Part shown: positions 1-9,019 of the stretch, in pieces
How the letters are laid out: each line of letters opens with the position of its first letter
Numbering within the stretch: the stretch's first letter is position 1
Origin: an uncultured Candidatus Binatia bacterium
GTDB lineage: Bacteria; Desulfobacterota; Binatia; UBA9968; JAJDTQ01
NCBI GenBank assembly: GCA_958295985.1
Contig: OY282432.1
Span: forward strand, 3,567,001 to 3,631,000
DNA length: 64,000 nt
Direction of reading: 5' to 3'
The notes under the pieces: generated by a model
What the model was told of the DNA's origin: nothing
Seen by the model: the letters and a program-made list of their open reading frames with translations, nothing else
Database searches by the model: none
Made by a program: the position numbers and the translations under genes

Positions 1-547
1 CACGACTATAAACCCTCTTGGTATTTCCAAGAACCCCCTTTTCTGCCACAAAGAGCCGTAGATCCTCGGCACGCACATAAGCCCCCTGCGCAGCGTAGAA
101 CTCAATCACACGATCCGCACCGGTGTCTGCAAGCACATTAGACCACCGGCAAGACTGTAGGGGGGCATTTCCAAATACAACTTTTCCGTCTGGTCCAGTG
201 GCAATTAACACATAATCGATCAATGCGCGCAGGACCGAGCCATGAATACACTTGGCTAGAAAACAACGTGCAGTTTCCGTCGATCTCCTGTGGTAAACAA
301 AGTTACAGAGAATGAACACGCGGCTATGAGGCAATATATAGCTCCCTAGTGGATTCCACGAAGAACTACCAAAGCGATGTCGGTCCAGCCCGGCATCCGC
401 CAGTACCTGTCTCACCATCCGGTAAACCGGATTCTCCACCTTCGAGATGGGCTCGAATGGATATTCAGGGAAACGCTCGCTAGGGGAGAAAAATTCAGTC
501 CCGCTCGGATATTGCAGGCCGCGTTGAGTAGCTATAGATACGTTCAT
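1..547 (-). CDS. DUF362 domain protein, C-terminus beyond the left edge
   Basis: An open minus-strand frame runs from an ATG at 547 off the left edge, giving 182 residues and no stop. The start has AAGGAGAG about 13 nt upstream, and an in-frame TAG lies just before it. The protein begins MNVSIATQRGLQYPSG and carries FFSPSERFPEYPFEP, then VFILCNFVYHRR, then HGSVLRALIDYVLIA and FGNAPLQSC. I recognise this pattern from DUF362 proteins, often found in polysaccharide or natural-product clusters; their chemistry is poorly known. GC is lower here than in the catabolic genes to the right, suggesting a separate origin. The family call is from memory of its conserved motifs. Confidence 0.75.
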   Translation of the reverse strand, partial: MNVSIATQRGLQYPSGTEFFSPSERFPEYPFEPISKVENPVYRMVRQVLADAGLDRHRFGSSSWNPLGSYILPHSRVFILCNFVYHRRSTETARCFLAKCIHGSVLRALIDYVLIATGPDGKVVFGNAPLQSCRWSNVLADTGADRVIEFYAAQGAYVRAEDLRLFVAEKGVLGNTKRVYSR

Positions 548-637
548 GGCGTGCGTAGCTCTCTCCTTGCCCAATTGCTATGCTCCAGCAACCGGGTTGT
601 TTAGGCAGAAATAGTCGAACCTCCGGAGTGGTACTGG

Positions 638-1349
638 TGGTCCCGATTCATTGGACAGAATGGCGGCCGAAATAAGGTGTATTCCAGAGTTTATCATGCC
701 GTCAGAGTTCTGGTTAACACGTCTTCCTGTTGTGGTTAAGCCGGTGGAGGGGCGGATGAGCCATGAGGCTGATCCGTTCCATCCACTGGCCTGCCGTTCT
801 CATAGGCCTCAGCCGGCTGCTAAGCCTGATGTGAGTTCGTGCAGATAGACGGCTTCGTACTTAAGGGAGCGCCAGATGAAGATGTTGTCCAGGCATCGTC
901 CCCGGCCGTCCATGGAGATGCCATACCGGCGTCTTTGAGCACACTGGTCCGGGGCGCTTGGTAGATGGCCTGAAGCCCCATCAACCGCATCAGACGCCGG
1001 ACCCGGCGGCGACCCGTACGGACGCCATCCCGCCACAAATGACGGACCATCGGCGGCTGCCGTAGAACGGGTCGTTCAGAAACAGTTCATCGATTCGACG
1101 CATCAACGCCCCTCCTTTCGAGAACACCTTCCGCAACTCCTCCACCCCTCGCTGCTTCCAGGCGCTCACCTGGTTCGGATGGACCTTGTGCCGCGCCGCG
1201 ATCTCCTGGATAGTCTTCTCCCCACGCAACGCTTCCAGCGATACTTTCGCCTTGAACTCCTCCGTGTAGGGGCGTCGTGTTGCCATGTCGTATCCCCTCC
1301 TCCCGTCGGTGGAATACACCTTAGCTACCTGTCCAATTTTCCGGGACCA
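638..1349 (-). mobile_element. Decayed IS3-family insertion sequence
   Basis: The element is bounded by an inverted repeat: TGGTCCCGATTCATTGGACAG at 638-658 and, on the minus strand, TGGTCCCGGAAAATTGGACAG at 1349-1329. A second inner pair, AAGGTGTATTCC, lies at 674-685 and inverted at 1311-1322. Between them are an IS3 OrfA start and scattered OrfB pieces. At about 712 bp it is roughly half a normal IS3 element, so an internal deletion has removed the end of OrfA and most of the OrfB catalytic core. I found no convincing 3-bp target duplication. It cannot move on its own. Confidence 0.75.
820..1286 (-). pseudogene. IS3-family transposase remnant (OrfA fused to OrfB pieces)
   Basis: OrfA starts at ATG 1286 (MATRRPYTEEFKAKVSLEAL) with AGGAGGGG upstream and keeps the helix-turn-helix typical of IS3 OrfA, including HKVHPNQVSAWK. 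After the residues RKVFSKG the frame runs straight into an OrfB segment, LMRRIDELFLNDPFYGSRR, so the OrfA leucine-zipper end and the OrfB start are deleted. One base is then lost: MVRHLWRDGV through YQAPRTS continues in a second frame, and SMDGRGRCLDNIFI with WRSLKYEAVYLHE in a third. The DDE catalytic core is missing, so this is a non-functional relic. Confidence 0.8.
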
Positions 1350-1389
1350 TCTCACAGCAACCTCCAAGATATTATGAAGTTTCCTAGAC

Positions 1390-2001
1390 CTAGAGAACAG
1401 CCTGCACGGACGGACGCGCCTTCATGCGCTCGTACCACGCGTGCAACAGCGGCAGGCTCGGGTCCGGCAGGATGCCCCATTGGAGGTGGCGCATGATCCG
1501 CGGCACATGGGCCGCGTCGAGCAGGGAGAAGTCGCCCGCCATGTACTCCTTGCCCTCGAGCTCGCGCTCCAGGGGTCGGAGTTGCTGGAGAAACAGGGCC
1601 TTGGCTGCCGCCAGGGCGTCGCCGTCCCGTTCGCCTTCGGCTTTGGTCATCTCCTGGCGGATGGCCTGATGGCCCGAATCGGTGTGGTTGATACCGTAGT
1701 CGATGAGGATCCGGATCCTCGCGCGCAACGAGGGATCCTCGGGCAGGAGGGGCGGGTCCGGGTATTTCTCCTCCAGGTACTCGTTGATGATGCACGATTC
1801 GTAGAGCACGGTGTCGCCGTCGACGATGACGGGCACTTTGCCGTAGGGGTTCAACGCCAGGTACCCGGGCTCCTTCTGCTCCTTCTTGCGAAGGTCCACG
1901 GGAATCGCTTCGTACGGCAGCTTCTTCTCTTCCAGAACCACCTTGACCCTCTGACAGTTGGGCGAGGTCTTGAAGTCGTAAAGCTTGATGGGATCGCTCA
2001 T
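1390..2001 (-). CDS. Glutathione S-transferase family protein
   Basis: This 203-residue protein has the cytosolic GST layout. The N-terminal thioredoxin-like half (about 5-80) includes LYDFKTSPNCQRVKVVLEEK with a Ser/Cys at the usual thiol-activating position, the cis-proline motif NPYGKVPVI and the glutathione-binding DTVLYESCIINEYLEEKYP. The all-helical C-terminal half holds the N-capping region YMAGDFSLLDAAHVP. GSTs of this zeta/maleylacetoacetate-isomerase-like class conjugate or isomerise small electrophiles. It ends next to the IS3 relic and starts 70 nt downstream of a UbiD gene, so it may close the catabolic operon that runs to 10.6 kb. The substrate is unknown. Confidence 0.9.
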   Translation of the reverse strand: MSDPIKLYDFKTSPNCQRVKVVLEEKKLPYEAIPVDLRKKEQKEPGYLALNPYGKVPVIVDGDTVLYESCIINEYLEEKYPDPPLLPEDPSLRARIRILIDYGINHTDSGHQAIRQEMTKAEGERDGDALAAAKALFLQQLRPLERELEGKEYMAGDFSLLDAAHVPRIMRHLQWGILPDPSLPLLHAWYERMKARPSVQAVL

Positions 2002-2071
2002 GTCATGCTCCTTCCTCGTGAGCGCGGCAGCGGCCGGCGAGATGATCTGCTCGAAGGCTCCGCCCCGCGGC

Positions 2072-3550
2072 CTATTGTCCGTGCCCCCGCACCACCCGGT
2101 CCAGCTCGTCCTTCCACTTGCCGGACACGGCGCCGTGGGTCTCCTTGTCGATCCGGCTCACCGCCGGGAACTGGTCCTTCCACTCGAAGGGTCGGGTGGC
2201 GTCGATGATGGCCCGGGAATTGAGGCCCTTCTTGTCCCGCGGGATGATGGGATCCAGCGGCCCGCTCCAGGTGCGGCGGATGATGTCGATGGACTCCTCG
2301 GGGTTGGAGCGGGTGCACATGGCCCAGACCACCTCGTTCAGGTTGGTGATGTCCACGTCCTCGTCCACTACCACCACGTAACGGCCGAGATAGGCGCCCG
2401 CATGGCACTGGGCCGCCATGAGCGCGGCCTGCTTGGCATGACCGGGGTAGCGCTGCCTGACGGCCACGACGATCATGAACCGCTGGGCCGGCGGCGGCAC
2501 GTACACGCCGCAAACGTCCGGCACCCCGCCCTGCTCGACGCCGTTCCAGATCATGGCCGACCGCAGCATCGAGCGGTACATGCCGTGGATGGTGGGACGG
2601 AACGGCGGCGCCCCGGTGAGGATCGGATCGTCCCGGTGATAGAGGGCCTTCAACTGCACCACCGGCTCGGCCCGGCGGGCGCTGGCGTAGTAGCCGGTCC
2701 ACTCGCCGAAGGGTCCCTCGGGACGGGTGTCGCCGGGAACGATCTCCCCTTCCACGACGATCTCCGCGGCCGCGGGCACTCTGAGGCCGGTGACGGGCGC
2801 CTCAATAACGCTCAGGGGCTGCTCCACGAGGCCGCCGGCCCAGGCGTACTCGCTCATGCCCGGAGGCACCGCCTGGGACGCGGCCACGAACATCAGCGGG
2901 TGCTGGCCGAAGGCCATGGCAACCGGCACGGGCTTGCCTGCCCGGAGCGTCTTCTCCATGTGCATGCGCCCGTGCTTGCCCGGGGAGATGTAGAGCGCCA
3001 GCTTGTCCGGTTCATGGACCATGACGCGGTAGCAGCCGACGTTCTCCGCGCCGGTCTCCGGATCCCGCGTAACCACCAGATGGGCGGTGCCGAGATAACG
3101 GCCGCCGTCGCCCGAGTGCCAGCGCGGCACCGGTATATCGAGGATGTTGATGTCCTTGCCGGTCTTGCGGTTCTCCATCACCGGACCCGTGGCCACTACG
3201 CGGGGCTCGAGGGGCACGAGACTGCCCAGTCGCGTGCGTAGCCGGTCGATGACCTCGATGGTGCTGAGGTCCAGGGGCAGGCCAAGGGTCAGCGCGGTCC
3301 GCTCCATGGTCTCCATCATGTTGGCCAGGACGCGCCCGTCGGCGTCGTGGCCGGCCACGTTCTCGAACAGGAGCGCCGGAGGGGCGGGCAGCCGCTCACA
3401 AATGATCTCGTTGAGCGCGCCGACCTCCAGGTCCCAGTGCGCGCCCGAGATGCGTTCCAACTGGCCCATCTCTTCCACCTGCCCAAGCCACACCCGAAGA
3501 TCGTCAAAGGCGGTCAGCTCCTGGTCCTGCTTGCGTTGCGGCCTTGCCAT
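2072..3550 (-). CDS. UbiD-family (de)carboxylase
   Basis: At 492 residues this matches UbiD enzymes, which use prenylated FMN and a divalent metal to add or remove CO2 on aromatic or alpha,beta-unsaturated acids. The catalytic Arg-Glu-Glu set is visible: Arg175 in CYRVMV, and Glu278 and Glu283 in PEGPFGEWTGYY, with the five-residue spacing seen in Fdc1. The second-domain signature VVVVDEDVDITNLNEVVWA is also present. A second, divergent UbiD gene lies upstream with one binding-protein-like gene between them, all on the minus strand with short gaps. Two UbiDs beside a dihydroxyphthalate-type protein and a bicupin suggest removal of a ring carboxyl. No ubiX-type prenyltransferase is in the window. 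Confidence 0.92.
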   Translation of the reverse strand: MARPQRKQDQELTAFDDLRVWLGQVEEMGQLERISGAHWDLEVGALNEIICERLPAPPALLFENVAGHDADGRVLANMMETMERTALTLGLPLDLSTIEVIDRLRTRLGSLVPLEPRVVATGPVMENRKTGKDINILDIPVPRWHSGDGGRYLGTAHLVVTRDPETGAENVGCYRVMVHEPDKLALYISPGKHGRMHMEKTLRAGKPVPVAMAFGQHPLMFVAASQAVPPGMSEYAWAGGLVEQPLSVIEAPVTGLRVPAAAEIVVEGEIVPGDTRPEGPFGEWTGYYASARRAEPVVQLKALYHRDDPILTGAPPFRPTIHGMYRSMLRSAMIWNGVEQGGVPDVCGVYVPPPAQRFMIVVAVRQRYPGHAKQAALMAAQCHAGAYLGRYVVVVDEDVDITNLNEVVWAMCTRSNPEESIDIIRRTWSGPLDPIIPRDKKGLNSRAIIDATRPFEWKDQFPAVSRIDKETHGAVSGKWKDELDRVVRGHGQ

Positions 3551-3580
3551 CTTTCACCCCTCCATGGACTCCAATGGACT

Positions 3581-4576
3581 CTATTCCTGCTCCGTCAACT
3601 CCCAGGTCTCGGGCGCGAACAACTCCTCGGGCGAGAGGTTGCGCTCGCAGATCCCCTGGGCCTCGCAGTATTCGATGAACGTGTTGAGCACGTCGCGGTT
3701 CGCGTCCAGGCCGTAGGGGCACGGGTCGCCTCCGAACACCGCGCGTTCCTGCTCCAGGGTGTGCTGCCGCCACACCGTCACCAGGCTCGGCATGTCGGCG
3801 TACCATTGCCGCGCCTGCCGCTTCGCCCGGCTGAACAATTCAAAGAGCCCGGCCGGAACCCCGGGATACTGCTCCACCAGCGATTTGCGGACGACAAGCA
3901 CATGCATGATCGGGAAGATCCGGGTCTTCTGGAAGTACTCTGCTTCGACTTCCCGATAATTCTCGAACAACCGCTTCAGCCCGGCGTCGGACAGCAGCAG
4001 CGGCAGTTGCGTTTCGGTCACCCCCAGCATGTCCAACCGCCCCTCTCGAAGCGCCGCCATGGCCCGGTCGGCCGCGCTCCCCTCTCCCTGAAGCACCTCG
4101 ATGCCGGCGCCGCCGGGAAGCTTCACCGAGGTCTCGGCGACGTCGCCGTCCCAGTGATGCAGCGAGGCCGCGTGCCATTGGGAGTTGGCCGGCGTCACGC
4201 CGTACTCGTGGATCAGCGTCCCACGGATCCACACCGCCGCGGTCTGGACCCAGCGCAGGAATCCGAGCCGCTTGCCGATGAGGTCCTGCGGCGTGTCGAT
4301 GCCGGCGTCCCGCCGGACGACCATGAAACCGTGGCGGAACATCCGCGAAGGAAAAACCGGAACGCCGATGAAGTCGTTCCGGTTTCGCGACGTGTAATAG
4401 ATGAGCTCCGCAAGCGACATCTCGGAGGCGTCGAACTCGCCCCGATACATGGCCTGCACGCTCACCTGCTCCACCGCCTCCACCTCGATTCCCGGAACGT
4501 CGAGGACGCCCCGAAGAATGGCGTTGGCGCCATCGTAGTTGCGGCAGGCAAGCCGAAGCCGGCAGGAGTTGGACAT
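3581..4576 (-). CDS. 4,5-dihydroxyphthalate decarboxylase-like / NMT1-type binding-fold protein
   Basis: The reading frame is open well upstream, but the conserved protein starts at ATG 4576 (MSNSCRLRLACRNYDG), giving 331 residues. It has the periplasmic-binding fold of the group annotated as 4,5-dihydroxyphthalate decarboxylase or ABC substrate-binding protein: an N-terminal LRLACRNYD strand, RGEFDASEMSLAELI, then GIDTPQDLIGKRLG at the hinge. There is no signal peptide, so it is cytoplasmic and more likely an enzyme or ligand sensor than a transport receptor. It lies between two UbiD genes, 30 nt after one and 11 nt before the other. A second family member is at 13.1 kb. The reaction is uncertain. 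Confidence 0.75.
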   Translation of the reverse strand: MSNSCRLRLACRNYDGANAILRGVLDVPGIEVEAVEQVSVQAMYRGEFDASEMSLAELIYYTSRNRNDFIGVPVFPSRMFRHGFMVVRRDAGIDTPQDLIGKRLGFLRWVQTAAVWIRGTLIHEYGVTPANSQWHAASLHHWDGDVAETSVKLPGGAGIEVLQGEGSAADRAMAALREGRLDMLGVTETQLPLLLSDAGLKRLFENYREVEAEYFQKTRIFPIMHVLVVRKSLVEQYPGVPAGLFELFSRAKRQARQWYADMPSLVTVWRQHTLEQERAVFGGDPCPYGLDANRDVLNTFIEYCEAQGICERNLSPEELFAPETWELTEQE

Positions 4577-4587
4577 GGCGAACGCCG

Positions 4588-6192
4588 TCAACGCGGCTTC
4601 ACCCGGCGCCCGGCCAGCTTGGCGCCGGTCTTGAGATAATCGCTGTTCACCGCAAGCTGCGCCTCCTCCTCCCACTCGTCGTCCCACTGGCCCAGCGAAT
4701 AGCCGTACCACGGCGCCTGGGGCTTCAGGGGCGGCAGCTCCAGCCGGTTCCACAGCTCCCGGGCGTGCTCCATGAACTCGCGCTTGGGCAGCGAGATGGG
4801 CGGGAACGGCTCCTTGAGGACGGCGTTGATCAACATGCCCGAGTCCGTTGCCGGCTGGTAGAAGAGTTCCTTGGCCGTGATCAGGTGGCCCTCGTCCTCG
4901 AACGGCGGCGAGTGGCCCTTGACCCGGCCCGGCAGGATGAGCACGTCCTGGTGCGGCTTGGAGCGGTAGCAGATGGCCCACCACACGGCATCCAGGTTGT
5001 GGGGGTCGATATCTTCGTCCACAGCGATGGCGATCTTGCCGACGCCGTGCTGATAGTTGGCGATGCTGTTGAGGGCGCGCCAGACGTCGCCCTCCGCGGG
5101 CTTGCGCATCTGGACGATCACCAGCTTCCGCAGGTTGGTGAGGGGCTCGTGCATGGCCACCTGGGTCACGCTCTTGATGCCCACGGTGTCCCGCAGGTAG
5201 CGGCGCAGCAACGGCTCGTAGCCCACCTTCTTGATGACGCTGGACTCGCTGGGGGTCACCTGACTGATGAACGAGCACAGCACCGGCTTGCGCTTCATGG
5301 TAATCGCCGTCACCTCCATGAACGGCGACACGGTGCGCGGGTGCAGGTAGCCGTGGGACTCGCCGAAGGGGCCTTCGGGCTCTATGAAATCGGTGTTGAT
5401 GAGCCCCTCGATGACGATCTCCGCGTTTGCCGGCACTTCGATGTCCACGGTCTTGCAGCGGACCAGTTGGATGGGCTCCCCTGCCAGGCCGCCGGCGATA
5501 CCCATCTCGTCCACCCCCGGCGGCACTTTCTGCACGGTGCCGTAAGACACCACCGGCGGCGCGCCTACCACCAGCGCGGCTTGCAGCGGCACGCCCCGCT
5601 CGCGGCACTTGTCCCAGTGCGGGAAGATGTGCTGGTGCACGCCCGCGTACATCCCCACGCGCTTCTGCCCCTTGATCTGCCCGCGGTAGTTGCCCTGGTT
5701 GCGGACGCCCGTATCCGGGTCCTTGGTGAACCAGTGGGAGCAGGTGGTATAGGGCGCATTATCGAATCCCGGCGTGGAGATGGGCACCGGAAGCTGGAGC
5801 AGCCCGCCGCCCTCGACGTCGAGGTCGTTCCCTTGCAGCACCACCTCGTGGACCGGCGCGGAATCGACGATGGCCGGCTCGACGGGATGGGCCAGGGCGT
5901 GGGTCCAAAGGTCGGGGATCTCGTCCACCGGACGCCCCAGGCCCACCGAGTACACTTGGGGCGAGGCAGCCAGGGCCGCCACCGCCACCGGCATGTCGTA
6001 GCGGCGCCCGTGGCCGTCCACCACGTGCTCGAACAGAAAAGCCTTGCGCTCGGCCTCGGGAATGCCGCCCCGAAACTGCCAGCGCACCAGCGGGTGCATC
6101 TCCGTGTCCTTGTTGATGGGGTGCCGGATGCGTAGCAGCAGTCCGGCGGCCTCGAGGTTGGCCAAGTGCTCTTGAAGGTCAGGATAGGACAT
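4588..6192 (-). CDS. UbiD-family (de)carboxylase
   Basis: This is the second UbiD enzyme of the operon, about 534 residues from ATG 6192 (MSYPDLQEHLANLEAAG). An upstream ATG at 6246 would add 18 low-complexity residues and overlap the previous gene by 38 nt. I prefer 6192 because it begins at the conserved N-terminal helix and lies 17 nt after the neighbour's stop. Arg170 (NYRGQI), Glu273 and Glu278 (PEGPFGESHGY) match the prFMN catalytic triad, and AIAVDEDIDPHNLDAVWWA is the second-domain signature. It is quite different from the UbiD at 2.1-3.6 kb, so the two probably act on different acids or form a hetero-complex. Confidence 0.92.
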   Translation of the reverse strand: MSYPDLQEHLANLEAAGLLLRIRHPINKDTEMHPLVRWQFRGGIPEAERKAFLFEHVVDGHGRRYDMPVAVAALAASPQVYSVGLGRPVDEIPDLWTHALAHPVEPAIVDSAPVHEVVLQGNDLDVEGGGLLQLPVPISTPGFDNAPYTTCSHWFTKDPDTGVRNQGNYRGQIKGQKRVGMYAGVHQHIFPHWDKCRERGVPLQAALVVGAPPVVSYGTVQKVPPGVDEMGIAGGLAGEPIQLVRCKTVDIEVPANAEIVIEGLINTDFIEPEGPFGESHGYLHPRTVSPFMEVTAITMKRKPVLCSFISQVTPSESSVIKKVGYEPLLRRYLRDTVGIKSVTQVAMHEPLTNLRKLVIVQMRKPAEGDVWRALNSIANYQHGVGKIAIAVDEDIDPHNLDAVWWAICYRSKPHQDVLILPGRVKGHSPPFEDEGHLITAKELFYQPATDSGMLINAVLKEPFPPISLPKREFMEHARELWNRLELPPLKPQAPWYGYSLGQWDDEWEEEAQLAVNSDYLKTGAKLAGRRVKPR

Positions 6193-6208
6193 GGGTTCCC
6201 CGCGGGGT

Positions 6209-7234
6209 CTACCCGCGCCCGCGGTCGCCGCCGGGACGTTGCTCATCCCGGTAAAGCTCCAGCGCTTCCAACACCGGCCGGTCGTTCATGGAGAAGACCA
6301 CCGCCTCCTCCTCGAAGGGGTTCTCGTGGCGGTGCCACTGCCAGTTGGGGATCATGAACGAGTCGCCCTGCTCCCACTCCAGGAAGCCCTCGCCCACGGC
6401 CGTCCGCCCGCGCCCGCGGAACACGTGGTACAGCGCGGTGCTGGTGTGCCGGTGGGTGCCCGTGACCCAGCCCGGCTTCAACAGTTGCGCCTCGCAGGAC
6501 AGGGTCGCCAGCGTGTAGCCGCCGGTGACGGGGTTGACGTAGCGAACCAGGTGGCCGTCGAACGGATCCGCCTCGGCATCGGCGATGTTGTGGAGCGACG
6601 CGTCGGTGTCCTCCCAGCCGTAACGGAACGGCAGGCCCCGGCCCGGGGCGGCGGTGTGGCCCGGCGGGCGGGCGAAACCGAAGCGCATCTGTGCGTCGCC
6701 GTCGGACCGGGTCACGCCCTGGGTGTCCCGGTCGTGGTTCTCGAAGAAGAGCACGTTCAACGCGTTGATGAGCGGGCCGTCCAGACCGTCGAGCCAGACG
6801 ATGGGCTCGTCGGACTCGTTGTGATGCTCGTGCCAGGTCCAGTTGGGGGTGAGGATCAGATCACCCTCGTGCATGGGGAACCGCTCCCCCTCCACCAGCG
6901 TGAAGGCGCCGCTCCCCTTCACCACGAAACGGATGGCGGCCATGTTGTGACGGTGCGGCCGCGCGATCTCGCCGGGGTTCACCACGGAGAAGGTGAAGAG
7001 CAGCGTCCGGGACGTGGCCCGGGTCGGGTTCTGGGGGTTCACCAGCCGTATGGCCCGGCGTTCCGCCAGCTCGAGCCCGACGGACTCCCGGGCGTCCATG
7101 AGGCAGGGGTAGACCTCCCGCCACTTCCACAGGTAGGGCGCCTCGTCCTGGTGCTCTGGCGTGCGCGTGTTCCAGAAGCCCGAAAGGTCGTGCTCGGCCA
7201 GTGAGTCGTTGAGGTCGTTCAGGTCCATCTTCAT
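6209..7234 (-). CDS. Bicupin dioxygenase, gentisate 1,2-dioxygenase-like (copy 1)
   Basis: The true start is ATG 7234 (MKMDLNDLNDSLAEHDL), giving 341 residues, the size of gentisate and 1-hydroxy-2-naphthoate dioxygenases. Cupin 1 has HRHNMAAIRFVVKG and NWTWHEHHN; cupin 2 has THRHTSTALYHVFRG and NWQWHRHEN. Family members cleave an aromatic ring between adjacent carbons with one Fe(II) bound by three histidines in cupin 1. Here both cupins keep metal-type histidines. The gene lies between a UbiD and a PqqC-like gene with short gaps, as expected for a ring-cleavage step after decarboxylation. Three paralogs occur at 12.0, 14.0 and 28.0 kb. The substrate is not known. Confidence 0.85.
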   Translation of the reverse strand: MKMDLNDLNDSLAEHDLSGFWNTRTPEHQDEAPYLWKWREVYPCLMDARESVGLELAERRAIRLVNPQNPTRATSRTLLFTFSVVNPGEIARPHRHNMAAIRFVVKGSGAFTLVEGERFPMHEGDLILTPNWTWHEHHNESDEPIVWLDGLDGPLINALNVLFFENHDRDTQGVTRSDGDAQMRFGFARPPGHTAAPGRGLPFRYGWEDTDASLHNIADAEADPFDGHLVRYVNPVTGGYTLATLSCEAQLLKPGWVTGTHRHTSTALYHVFRGRGRTAVGEGFLEWEQGDSFMIPNWQWHRHENPFEEEAVVFSMNDRPVLEALELYRDEQRPGGDRGRG

Positions 7235-7271
7235 CGCCGCTGTCCCCCCGCGCACGCTGCCGCGTCGTGCG

Positions 7272-7979
7272 CTACGGCAGCCTCCCCATGGCCGCGGCCA
7301 TGCCGCCGAAATAGGCGCGGTGAACGTCCATGGACTCCCGGGCGGTCTCCAGCACACCCTCCTCGGCGCCCTTGGGCACGTAACGCTCGAAGATGTCCAG
7401 AAACATCTCCGAGTGCTTCTCGTCCGCGGCACGATGGGCCGTGAAGTTGGGCATCTGCTCGTCGGTGAAGCTCAGGTCGCGGCTCCAGCGCTCGTACAGC
7501 CGGCCGCAGTTGCCCCCGCCCAGGTCCCCCAGCAGGCGGTCGTCGTTGGTCCACTCCGCGATGGTGGACGCGGCCAGCGCCTCCTGCCACGGCTTGGTCC
7601 GGGCGATCCACCACCAGCCGTAGATGGCTGCCCGGGTGGTGGGCAACGGTACCGCGTCCAGCACCTCCTGCTCGCTGAGACCCACTTCCCTGCCCTGCCG
7701 GAAGATCAGGTCCAGGTGCCCGCGGTCCGAAAAGTCGTCCTCCACCAGCTCTTCGTACTCGTGGGACATGATGCGCTGCTTCACCACGAACTCGGGACAG
7801 TTGGCCGCCACCTGCGGCCAGTAGTGCCGCCGCTGCCGGACGTAGATGCCCAGTTGCGACAGGTAGAGCCTCGCCCGCTCCAGGCTGATCCGGGTGTCGT
7901 AGAACTGCCCCATCTCCGGGGACCGGAAGAAATCCCTGACGACCTCACCCAGCTCCTTGCGCCATTCCTTCGGATTCAT
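7272..7979 (-). CDS. TENA/PqqC-like iron-containing redox enzyme
   Basis: This 235-residue, all-helical protein resembles PqqC/CADD-type haem-oxygenase-fold enzymes, some of which use a di-iron or other cofactor for oxygen-dependent C-C cleavage. Candidate ligands are spread as expected for the fold: His73 in SHEYEELVED, His88 in RGHLD, Glu142 in TIAEWTN, and His182 with His189 in AHRAADEKHSEMF. There is no signal peptide. The gene starts 36 nt after the aldolase gene and precedes the bicupin, so it probably takes part in the same pathway rather than in PQQ synthesis; no other pqq gene is present. Confidence 0.75.
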   Translation of the reverse strand: MNPKEWRKELGEVVRDFFRSPEMGQFYDTRISLERARLYLSQLGIYVRQRRHYWPQVAANCPEFVVKQRIMSHEYEELVEDDFSDRGHLDLIFRQGREVGLSEQEVLDAVPLPTTRAAIYGWWWIARTKPWQEALAASTIAEWTNDDRLLGDLGGGNCGRLYERWSRDLSFTDEQMPNFTAHRAADEKHSEMFLDIFERYVPKGAEEGVLETARESMDVHRAYFGGMAAAMGRLP

Positions 7980-8015
7980 GACGGTGTCCTCCTTGTGCCG
8001 TTGATCGGAGTCTGG

Positions 8016-8909
8016 CTAGTCCCGGGCCGCGGCCAACGCGTTCCTCAGCCTTCCGGACTGCTCGACGCTCAGGTCCTTGGTGGGCCATCTCGGGAAGTCC
8101 ACCACCGGGAGGTCCCGCAGCTTGAGCGACTCCCTCAGGACCGCGCGGCCGGCGGCCCGCTGGAGGTCGCTGACGACCGCGGTGAACTCGATGACACGTC
8201 GCTGAAGCTCCACCGCCTCCTCGAACCTGCCGGTGGTGGTGGCGTCCCACAGGTTCACCAGCAGCTCGGGGATCGCCACCGTCAGCGGATGAATGGAGCC
8301 GGCCAGCCCCCACAGCACCCCCGGCATGATCAGCGTGGCAGAGCCGGAGAAGACCGCACAGCTCCCGGGCAACGCCCGCACGAAGGCCAGTTGCTGCTCC
8401 AACGGAATGAACGACATCTTGATGCCGCAAGCCTCCGGGACCTCCCCGACCAGCCGGGCGGTCCACGGCGCGGTCATGCGGTAGCCGCTGTTGACCGCGT
8501 TATTGTAGATGAACATCGGATACCGGATGGCCTCGTAGACCTTGACGTAATGCGCCAGCACCTCGTCGTCGAGGTGATCGAAGTAATACGGGGGCACCAC
8601 ACCCACCACGTCGGCGCCCTTGTCCCTGGCGTCCATGGCCAAGTCGATGGTGGTAGGGGTGTCCGCGGTGCCCGCGTGGATCACCACTGGAACGCGGCCC
8701 GCGACCCGATCGATGACGATCCCGGCCGTCCGCTTGCGCTCGTCCGGCGTCAGCGCCGGACCCTGACCGAAGGTGCCCAGCACGAACAGGCCGTGCACCC
8801 CGGCTTCCACGTAGAAGTCCGTCAGCGCCAGCACCGCGTTCTCGTCCACCGCGCCGGTGTCCGTAAAGGGCGTCGGCAACGGTATGTAGATACCCTTCAG
8901 ACGTTCCAT
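8016..8909 (-). CDS. Dihydrodipicolinate synthase/N-acetylneuraminate lyase family aldolase
   Basis: This 297-residue TIM-barrel protein is a class I aldolase of the DapA family. Lys164 (ACGIKMSF) is placed to form the Schiff base, Tyr135 (FIYNNAV) is the proton-relay tyrosine, and GTFGQG replaces the usual GTTGE loop. It sits in a degradation operon with UbiD and bicupin genes, not near lysine-pathway genes, so a role in cleaving or forming a pyruvate adduct is more likely than dihydrodipicolinate synthesis. Two more distant paralogs are at 20.9 and 26.9 kb. Confidence 0.9.
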   Translation of the reverse strand: MERLKGIYIPLPTPFTDTGAVDENAVLALTDFYVEAGVHGLFVLGTFGQGPALTPDERKRTAGIVIDRVAGRVPVVIHAGTADTPTTIDLAMDARDKGADVVGVVPPYYFDHLDDEVLAHYVKVYEAIRYPMFIYNNAVNSGYRMTAPWTARLVGEVPEACGIKMSFIPLEQQLAFVRALPGSCAVFSGSATLIMPGVLWGLAGSIHPLTVAIPELLVNLWDATTTGRFEEAVELQRRVIEFTAVVSDLQRAAGRAVLRESLKLRDLPVVDFPRWPTKDLSVEQSGRLRNALAAARD

Positions 8910-9019
8910 GATGTCACTCCTCCTTCAAGATGGCCGGACGCTTTCGCGGTTTGGCTGCAAGCCCGATACAAGACGGGTCATAGGGCAACGGCGGTTGGCT
9001 GTCAACGCAAGACGCCACG

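Noticed and set aside
377..604. 75-residue plus-strand frame near the left edge
   Set aside because: It is antisense to the DUF362 gene, whose motifs are clear on the minus strand.
651..848. Small plus-strand frame inside the IS3 relic
   Set aside because: It crosses the terminal repeat and has no similarity to a known protein or a ribosome site.
4577..5608. N-terminal extension of the binding-fold protein at 3581-4576
   Set aside because: The extension lies across the UbiD gene in another frame and is Arg/Gly-rich nonsense; the family start is at 4576.
7272..7979. PqqC role in PQQ biosynthesis
   Set aside because: The protein fits the fold only; no other pqq gene is present and the context is catabolic.
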